Of a stretch of 64,000 nt of DNA, positions 57,089-64,000 are shown piece after piece. Made by a program: the position numbers and the translations under genes. This stretch comes from Amphiura filiformis (taxonomy: Eukaryota; Echinodermata; Ophiuroidea; Amphilepidida; Amphiuridae): the NCBI RefSeq assembly GCF_039555335.1, contig NC_092636.1, positions 58,531,991 to 58,595,990 on the forward strand. Reading direction: 5' to 3'. Below the pieces are notes generated by a model. It saw only the letters and a program-made list of their open reading frames with translations, was not told the DNA's origin and searched no databases. Positions within the stretch are counted from its first letter, which is position 1; each line of letters opens with the position of its first letter.

Positions 57089-57848
57089 TCATACTGCAGT
57101 TACTATTCATTTTCCTATACACAATACACAGTGCTCTCACATTCACGTGTGACCTCTACCAACAGTGTATGTTAGAGGTATAGGCCATTGCCTAGTTAAC
57201 GTCACTGTGTAAAAATTAACCGGCCAATATGTGTTGTACTCTCTAAAATTCTAGCAAATATAAACTGAGCTCAAATAGAAACTTATAATTTTTCACAAGG
57301 TCATATCTTGAAATCCTGTCCATCAAATTGAACCAAAATTACACACATGTTTGCTTTAATACTCTACTCTTGACACATGTCAGTAACCAAGCAGTTATCC
57401 AACTGACACAACAGCAAAATGCACTGACATGAAACAGCTTCATGGACCACTTTCACAACCCAGCCCTGTTTCATGAAAAAAGTGTATGAAAAGCAGAGAG
57501 CAGCACCGTTTTATCATCTGTGCAAGGATCTTGCGTGCATTCTCACTGATTTTTTGTGCTGGGTGCCAAATGTTGGGCTGTGAAAGTGGAGGAACTTCCA
57601 GGGAGCTGTCCCGTGACAGTGCATTTTGCTGTTGTGTCAGTTGGACAACTGCTTGGTTACTGACATGTGTTTTGAGTAGAGTATTAAAGTAATCCTGTGT
57701 GTAATTTTGGTTTATTTTGATTGACAGTATTTTAAGATATGACCTTGTGTCACAAGTTGTAAACAATTATAAGTTTCTTTTTGAGTTCAGTGTAGTTTTG
57801 TAACATGTCCTAAATTTTTAGCTAAATTAAATATTTGGAAATATTCGC
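57089..57848 (+). repeat. Duplicated segment, copy interrupted by a MITE
   Basis: Same segment as 55445-55677, split at TA by the 530-bp element that follows in this list. Confidence 0.85.
57263..57792. mobile_element. 530-bp TA-flanked MITE with long inverted arms
   Basis: The left end AACTGAGCTCAAATAGAAAC and the right end (complement CACTGAACTCAAAAAGAAAC) are inverted relatives; the arms continue over 150 bp (TTACTGACATGT...CAGTAA, CAACTGACACAACAGCAAAAT). TA at 57261-57262 and 57793-57794. ORFs 57440-57766 (-) and 57486-57692 (+) are by-products. Confidence 0.9.
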
Positions 57849-57849
57849 A

Positions 57850-58900
57850 CTTTCGTGTTTGAGTAAGGAAAGGCACGGCATGCCTGCAAAAATCAATGTG
57901 TAAATCGAATGCAACTTTTAGTGATTATCAATCACTTGTAGACCGCTCTCTTCTGAAGGGCATTAAAGCCAAACCACTTGACGGATATTTTTTGTACTTG
58001 CAGTCAATCGAGAATAATTTATACATTACATGTAGGCTAAAAACTGAGTAGGTGGGGCATCTGCAAATGTTCGTACTTCCCTGATATGTAAATGACAGAT
58101 AACTTACAGCAAAACAGCTCCCATATCTGTCCATAACTTTGGTCAGTGCAGCGAGTCAGGGGATTTCAAGTGGGTGATTCTTAATTGGCAAGTACCATAT
58201 TTGGGCATAAGTGCAGTCCACCATGCAATGTGGAGGATAGACTAGACTTTATCGATTGCCCAGGTCATCGCGTCGGTTGCAAGGTAGGGAGCCTAGTCAG
58301 CCTAGCATTTTTCTTGTAAGACGGTCTGAAGTTTTGCAATTTATTGGAAAAGTCCACGTAGGTCCCCAAAGTTTCTTTCAGATATTAAAAGATTAGATTC
58401 CCATAAAGACGAAACAGTAATCTTTAGAGGGGATCTATGTAAAATTTACATACAATTTTCACCATCAATATTATTCAGTGTTAATTTTTACCAAATTCAG
58501 AAAAAAAATGGCGTATATAAAATTGAAATACAATTCTCCGCCTCCTAAACCACAAACTTTAGCACGATTGGGTATCACGAATCGTTATATTTATGTATTC
58601 TTTTATGCATAAGATGCTTCAGGTTTGACACAAAAAATATTTCATTGAAAACCCTCCCACTCAGCTATTTCAAAAAGGTAACCACGCTTCCCTAGAATGT
58701 GTAATAAATTAGCATTAAAACGTTTCTTACATGTATTATCGTATAGCGAAAAGTACCATATAAAGTATAATGATGTCATATTGCCATGATTGTGCTAAGC
58801 ATATTAGCGGCTACATAAAATGTATAGATCAGACATCAATCATACGCGCGCACGTTGACTGCCTTCATTTATAAGCGATATAAAACTTTATAAAAGCGTT
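57850..58900. other. No gene seen
   Basis: Unassigned AT-rich sequence. ORF 57928-58134 (-) is unremarkable. Confidence 0.35.
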
Positions 58901-59215
58901 TCTTGTCCCCGGAGAGCAAAACCACATGCATCTCACCCTTCACCTATATTACCTCATCTTCCCATTCCCTCTCCTACTCTCCCGGTGTCTGCTTCTTCTC
59001 TCCTTCACAACTCCCCCTACACAGTACTCTTTACTTTCCAACACCTTTTAAGGTGTTGGAAATCGATTCCCCTCTCGAGCCCCCACCCATCCCATTCCGT
59101 CCCTCTTCTAACCCACTCTTTCCGTTATGTTTCTCCCCCATCTCATACACACCTCCAGCCACATACCCCATGTACCACCTCCCCTCCCCCTTTCTTTTTA
59201 TCGTGCAATAAATAG
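58900..59215. other. Pyrimidine-rich tract with a short hairpin
   Basis: C/T-rich over about 300 bp; overlapping Pro/Ser-rich ORFs (58903-59211 and 58985-59215) follow from composition. A 13-bp stem TTTCCAACACCTT / AAGGTGTTGGAAA with a 2-base loop lies at 59035-59062. Confidence 0.5.
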
Positions 59216-59925
59216 CTTGAATAATAGGCAACTAGCCTTTATATCGGAAGTCATATATCTTCAATCGATTATCCCGTATGCGATATGCATATGAATTAGA
59301 TGTGTACATCACTCGAGTGTCTATTATGGTGTAATCTCGGGGGGGTATTTCGATGGTCTATAGTTTTGCTTTCAAATGTAGATGGAATTGTCTGATTTCT
59401 CTCCTCGCCAATATTGCACTGCGAAATTTAAACACTTCTCTTCTGTATACTCTGATCAAGGTAACTTCAAACCAATTGATTTTGCGGTCATACGATTATG
59501 TAAAAAACTGAAATGAAAACCGTAACTACTTTCTATATGTTTAAAGTTTCTATTAAAGAGTACAGACAAAGATATCGATAATGACCTTAGTCAAGAGCTA
59601 AGACAGGATAATACGAAACCACGTAACTAAAACCAAAACCAATCCTAATACTCATAATTTAAAACCACCGATTGTACTCTTTATCACAGCAGTGCGACAT
59701 TTTGGCTGATTTCAAGGCTCTCGTTTCTTTTTGTATCGTGCTTCTCCTCCTCCGGTACACGCCAGCATGGTTTACCGGTTGAAATCACCAATGGGAATGA
59801 AGGTGGCCCTTGGGCAGAAATTTAGCCCCAGCGAGAGACATCATTTTCAGATTTTTGGAGTTAATATTTAGACAAATTGACAACGCACCTTGTAATTTGT
59901 TGTCCGCAAAGATCGGGTTCCTCAT
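59216..59925. other. No gene seen
   Basis: Unassigned. Composition becomes less AT-rich after about 59690, toward the promoter-like cluster. Confidence 0.35.
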
Positions 59926-59942
59926 TTTTAAATTGACTACTA

Positions 59943-60161
59943 CTACGGCGGTCTAGTTTCCCGGCTTCTTTTTCCTTTAGCCTGTTCAATTTCTATCTGT
60001 GGCGACATTTTATTTTGACGTACTCGTTCTCGCGAGATTCTGTAATGTGTTTGGTTACGTTTTAAAGGACACTTCCGGAAGCGATTTCTTTTAGTTGATC
60101 GGCGTAAAACACTTTCAACATTCAAGTGAGCTTGAATAACTCGTCCGCGCTCTCTGATCAT
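59943..60161 (-). CDS. Speculative first-exon ORF under the promoter-like cluster
   Basis: A 72-codon, strongly basic ORF on the minus strand whose upstream end overlaps the CRE/ETS cluster. An internal ATG (about 60008) opens the piece MSPQIEIEQAKGKRSRETRP directly downstream of the TCTCGCGAGA motif, where a transcription start would be expected. The ORF ends in three TAG triplets. The only GT near the end gives a weak splice donor. I recognise no domain. It may be a coincidence of composition, or a short first exon or upstream ORF. Confidence 0.2.
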   Translation of the reverse strand: MIRERGRVIQAHLNVESVLRRSTKRNRFRKCPLKRNQTHYRISRERVRQNKMSPQIEIEQAKGKRSRETRPP

Positions 60162-60195
60162 AGAGCGTCACCATCTTCCGATGACGTCATACCAT
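60025..60195. promoter_or_regulatory. Candidate CpG-type promoter with CRE, ETS and CGCG motifs
   Basis: Within 165 bp lie a perfect TCTCGCGAGA (60028-60037), a palindromic ETS-type site ACTTCCGGAAGC (60071-60082) and a perfect CRE TGACGTCA (60182-60189), beside GGAAGATGG on the minus strand. CpG is locally frequent against AT-rich surroundings. In animals these elements mark TATA-less housekeeping promoters, often bidirectional. This is an inference: no transcript or coding exon is proved. Confidence 0.45.
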
Positions 60196-60436
60196 TCAAC
60201 AAAAGATCGATTGGTATATACCATCACTGAGAAAGGTAACACACTAGAATGCCGGAAACTGTATGGGAAAACGTGTTTTTTTTCTTGGAATTATACTATG
60301 AAAACATTAAAATCTGATTATTGTATTCCTAATGAATTTCTTCAATAGACTATGATACTTGATAGACTATTGTCATTTTGTAAGATTTGAATGTGAATTA
60401 CATACGCAACACCGTGTTACCGTAAAACACACAATA

Positions 60437-60650
60437 TATGCTGCTGTACCAGTCAAAATACAGTGATCCCGGAACACAAACTCATAAACAGTGTTCTTGG
60501 AGCACAGTTAATGGTTCGGGTTAAGGTTAGTTTTCCAGGAGCATTTGGGACTAAACATGATGATAAAATATCTTATCAAACTGTTATAGACGGGCTATTA
60601 TTAACGGAAGCAGAGGATATGACGGCGGAGGTGGAATTTGTTTAATAACA
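60437..60650 (+). repeat. Direct repeat, copy 1 (about 215 bp)
   Basis: ATATGCTGCTGTACCAGTCA, AACAGTGTTCTTGGAGCACA, AACATGATGATAAAATATCT and GGAAGCAGAGGATATGACGG recur in the same order at 63807-64000. The ORF 60463-60645 spans it but is interrupted in the other copy. Confidence 0.88.
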
Positions 60651-60984
60651 CGTGTATGGGCCCTTTACTGTTGTTAATCAAACGAGTATAATAATGTCTA
60701 ATTAACACGTCGATTTCTTGGCCTATGTTCTATTAAATTACCGGACGAAATATTCAGCTCCGTTTTCTAGTTCCTACCTTCATATTTAGGATATGACTCG
60801 AATCTAATAATCTCAAGACTTTGTATCTGTTTTACTATTGCCTGGAGCACTGTTTACGGCATATATTTTTAACTTCATTGATAACAGTACAGGAAATACT
60901 ACATACAACCCACACAATATCAATATACATCTACATAATTTTCATACTTTTTCTCCATTGCTGAGTATGAAAGAAAGACTTTTG

Positions 60985-61270
60985 AGCATATGTGACCGTA
61001 CACTACGAATCAGCGGTAAAGTCGGCCCGGCCAATTTTGACTTCAAACGTTATCCAGAAGCGGGGTTATGGTTTGTTGAACTCTGCTCCTTCAACAAAAT
61101 GGTACTTTTCCGGTTCTACATGTGTCTGTTTTTGCTGGTGATAAATATCAAACAGTCATAATTAGCGGTTATTAATTTCAAATCATCCCCAAGTCAACTA
61201 GGTTCAGGAAGGTACTATCATTGTTAATTGTTGGTTATACATACCTAGCCAAAATACAATGACATAATGC
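60985..61270 (+). repeat. TGTGACCG end plus repeat R2
   Basis: CATATGTGACCGTACACTAC at 60987 is an FB-type terminus. It is followed directly by R2 sequence (TATCCAGAAGCGG, ATATCAAACAGTCATAATTA, AAATCATCCCCAAGTCA) as in 48295-48500. No right terminus was found. ORF 60838-61161 crosses the junction and is not a gene. Confidence 0.65.
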
Positions 61271-61319
61271 AGATGTTATACTCTCAATCACTCTCCTTGA
61301 CGACAATTGCTTGGTACTT

Positions 61320-61538
61320 GTATTCGCTCTAGAAGTGACGGCATAATCGGATTAACTACCATAGCAATAGATGAATACAGTGTATGACTATATCGCCTTG
61401 CACTAGTGATGTGAGAGTGATCAGCATGATATGGTTCAATGTATAGGTACCGCGTGAACGTTGTAGTGCAGGGCAATATAGTCTAAATTGTATTCATCTA
61501 TTCCTATGGTAGTTTTACGTCACTTCTAGAGCGAATAC
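61320..61538. repeat. Foldback, ~80-bp arms
   Basis: GTATTCGCTCTAGAAGTGACG (61320-61340) and its exact complement (61518-61538), continuing through ACTACCATAG and ATAGATGAATACA. Loop about 60 bp. Confidence 0.88.
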
Positions 61539-62071
61539 TAATCGAATAATAGTGCTTGACAGCAGACTTAAGACAGACACATTTTCGCATTTCTTTTCTG
61601 TGTTTTTTTTCACATGATAGGAAGACATGTTTTCTTAAGGTAAAGCGTTGTTTTTAGCAGGCAAACCATTCTAGACTTTATAACATTAAATCATGTGTCC
61701 AATTCGTCGCATTATGTTAAATCAGACACAATATTCATTTAGAAGAACACAGATTGCCTCACAAAGTTTACAATTATTTGTTTGCTTAAGGAAGACATCC
61801 GAAAAAAAAACCAGGGTTTTAATCAAAATCGTTATATTTCACCTACACTCCTCATATCGTTGGGATTTTACTCTTTACCGGTGCGAATTTCAATGCAATA
61901 AACAGCCTGAGGCAAACACTTGGTGTGAGTCCGCCCTGCTCATCCACATGCATGCCTGAACGAAGTCAAGCGTGTTGTTAATCACTCCAAAGGGAACCTC
62001 TGTACGACTTGCTTTTACTACATAAAACTTATTTTTCGAAGTACATATTTAGGTCATAAACTTAAAATATA

Positions 62072-62140
62072 CAGGGTGTCTCAGAAAAAAAACACCGGTT
62101 GAATGAATTTGGACACGCGTCGAGAAAGTGCACGCATCGA
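62072..62140 (+). repeat. TAE-like left end, unpaired
   Basis: ACAGGGTGTCTCAGAAAAAA and GAATGAATTTGGACACG resemble the termini at 19896 and 36972. No inverted partner before the window end. Confidence 0.6.
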
Positions 62141-62284
62141 TGCAAGCAATTCATGCTACGTTTGATCACTTTTGTGATAACATAAAAAGACCAGTTCGGA
62201 GTAAAAAAAGGTAGCTTCTCATGAATAAGAGACATGAAATTAAGGATTTTTTTAAGTTTTTTTAATTCGCCACTTTTTTCGAAA

Positions 62285-62990
62285 TACTGAAAAAAAAAAA
62301 CAAGTGAAAGAAGCAATTTTGTCACTCAATTAAGCATAACGGTATGCAGTATATATTTTTGTTTAAAACAAATATTTTGAACCAAAATTAGACAAGCTTC
62401 CCTAAACTTTTGATGTGCTCGAAACGATAGTGCAAATGTTTACATTTTGTTTGCATATTTTTCGAGTTATCTTGTCACAAATATCGTGCAATATTGTCAA
62501 AAGTGAATTATGAGAAGTCACCGCTTTAGTAAAAACACATGTCATGCACAAAGCGTCCTTATTTTGAAGACGGTGCGGCTTTCGCGTTTGTAAAAGCTGT
62601 AGCTGGAGCATGGACTAAATTTACATCTTTTTTACCAATGAATACTGAAAAAACAAGTGAAAGAAGCAATTTTGTCACTCAAATAAGCATAACGGTATGC
62701 AGTATATATTTTTGTTTAAAACAAATATTTTGAACAAAAATGAGAAAAGCTCCCCTAAAATGTCGATGTGTTCGAAACGATAGTGGACATTTTATCTTTT
62801 GCTTGCATATTTGTCGAGTTATCTTGTCACAAATATCGTGCAATATTATCAAAAGTGAATTATGAGAAGTCAACGCTTCAGTAAACGCTTCAGTCAACGC
62901 TTCAGTGAAGACGGTACGGCTCACGTTTGTAAAAGCTGAGCTGGAGCATGGACTAAATTTACATCTTTTTTTCACCAATGAATCCATAAT
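62285..62990 (+). repeat. Tandem duplication, two units of about 350 bp
   Basis: CAAGTGAAAGAAGCAATTTT starts at 62301 and 62654. TATCTTGTCACAAATATCGT and CTGGAGCATGGACTAAATTT also recur once per unit. The second unit has a small CGCTTCAGT triplication near 62875-62910. Confidence 0.9.
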
Positions 62991-63210
62991 GTCTGTTTTA
63001 GTGGGCCAAAATTAAAAATAATTAGAAATCTGAGTGGCATTTTGACTGCAAATATTTGTTTTGTTTGCACACGTTTGCTGGTGTTAACAACAGAATCAAA
63101 ATCACATTTTATTAACATTCATCTTACAACAAGATAATGGTGAAACAACGGATACAAATAAGTATTCATGTAGTATACCTGTAGTACAAGAACAATGACC
63201 TTTTCGGTAA
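62991..63210. other. No gene seen
   Basis: Unassigned AT-rich flank. Confidence 0.35.
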
Positions 63211-63382
63211 ACCCCATAAGCGTTTGTGGGTAGACCTAATTTGTCGTCATATGACGTCACGCCGATGTGCATATCGTTTAGCGAAAATCATTACTGCGCA
63301 TTCAAAACTGTGAAGTGCGCAATAACGATATGCGCATCGGCGTGACGACCTAACAGGCATACCCGCAAAGGCTTATGGGAGT
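63211..63382. repeat. Foldback, ~60-bp arms
   Basis: CCCATAAGC.TTTG(T)GGGTA, GTCGTCA..CACGCCGATG.GCATATCGTT and the complementary strand face each other around 63300, with small indels. Confidence 0.82.
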
Positions 63383-63806
63383 AAATTATTTATAATACAA
63401 CCAAGAATATAATATAGACAAATGTGCAACTGCGTTGGTGGTGTCAAATTAAAGTCATTGACAGTCATGATGAGAAGAAATTTATCATGATCATTTAAAT
63501 GTTTGTGTCAAAAATATCATCTACCAAATGTGATTTGTCTGGCAACGCGAATCGTGATCGTACTCAAAATATTTCGCATTCGCGCATTCCTGACTCCATT
63601 ACTTCCCGCCAACTTACTAAGCTATTTTGAGCCATGTGACTTTTGAATAAATGCATTTTAGCCCCTAGTTTGTGACCCCCAGGCTGTCCGTACAGGCTGT
63701 GCCCGGCAGCTATATGGAATATTGAATCTTGGGCCTATACTAACATAACCAGGCCATCAAACCTTTTGTCCCTTCTCAGCTGAATAATCTTCTGGGCTCC
63801 CAGTCT

Positions 63807-64000
63807 ATATGCTGCTGTACCAGTCAAAATACACAAAATCGTAAACAGTGTTCTTGGAGCACACTTAATCGTTCGGGTTAGGGTTAGTTCCCTAGGATTA
63901 AACATGATGATAAAATATCTTATCAACATATTATAGACGGGCTATTATTAAACGGAAGCAGAGGATATGACGGCTGAGGCGGAATTTGTTTATTGACACT
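63807..64000 (+). repeat. Direct repeat, copy 2 (cut by window end)
   Basis: Second copy of 60437-60650 with a few deletions. It contains GGGTTAGGGTTAG where copy 1 has GGGTTAAGGTTAG. Confidence 0.88.

Noticed and set aside
58903..59215. Pro/Ser-rich ORFs as a secreted or structural protein
   Set aside because: Both frames are open because the tract is pyrimidine-rich. No signal peptide or domain is seen.

Overview
The window is AT-rich eukaryotic DNA that looks like an intergenic or intronic stretch of a repeat-laden metazoan genome. Reasons: no dense long ORFs, decayed LINE retrotransposons of the CR1/L2 and RTE kinds, Tc1/mariner-type elements with TA target duplications, tRNA-derived SINE copies, many microsatellites and a great number of long inverted-repeat (foldback) elements. 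The flavour (LINE 3' ends with a conserved GCGCCTT...AAGGCGC hairpin, G-run MITEs, TA-flanked foldbacks) fits a marine invertebrate, perhaps an echinoderm or hemichordate, but I cannot name the organism from sequence alone. I see no host protein-coding gene that I would assert. The only host-gene-like signal is a compact promoter-like cluster at about 59.93-60.20 kb.

Layout. 0-4.4 kb: foldbacks at 1-514 and 1539-2110, a 56-bp tandem array at 2139-2380 and a near-perfect 247-bp palindrome at 4198-4444. 4.4-8.6 kb: two dead LINEs on the + strand. 10.4-12.4 kb: an internally deleted RTE-type LINE on the - strand between two blocks of the same pentanucleotide repeat. 12.4-18.6 kb: a 1.35-kb TA-flanked element with 180-bp inverted ends, a foldback, and a complete but dead Tc1-like transposon. 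19.9-24.5 kb: a composite in which a TA-flanked element has been invaded by a LINE and by a 1.9-kb inverted-repeat element. 24.9-32.5 kb: a second copy of the 247-bp palindrome (opposite orientation), SINEs, several foldbacks and copies of dispersed repeat families (called R2-R6 here). 33-38.6 kb: LINE 3' end, several MITEs and an intact 908-bp copy of the element seen at 19.9 kb. 39-41.4 kb: (AAAT)n and (ATTC)n microsatellites and three tRNA-like sequences, one of which folds as a tRNA-Ile(GAT). 42.1-42.9 kb: minisatellite with repeated TGACCT-N4-TGACCC motifs. 47.7-48.7 kb: a longer relative of the 247-bp palindromes. 49.7-50.9 kb: a ~146-bp tandem array with alternating unit types. 51.0-52.1 kb: deleted mariner-like element keeping its helix-turn-helix region. 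54.6-57.9 kb: a 1.8-kb inverted-repeat element and a duplicated segment whose second copy carries a MITE insertion. 59.9-64 kb: promoter-like cluster, repeat copies, foldbacks and a tandem duplication.

Working together: nothing here forms an operon or pathway. The logic is one of mobile elements. Autonomous families (CR1/L2-like LINEs, RTE, Tc1, mariner-like) are all inactivated. They are accompanied by non-autonomous TA-inserting MITEs, foldbacks and SINEs. Nested insertions and empty/filled site pairs inside the window give a relative order of events. Family names R2-R6, FB and TAE are labels used only in this annotation. Coordinates of diverged repeats are good to about 10-30 bases.
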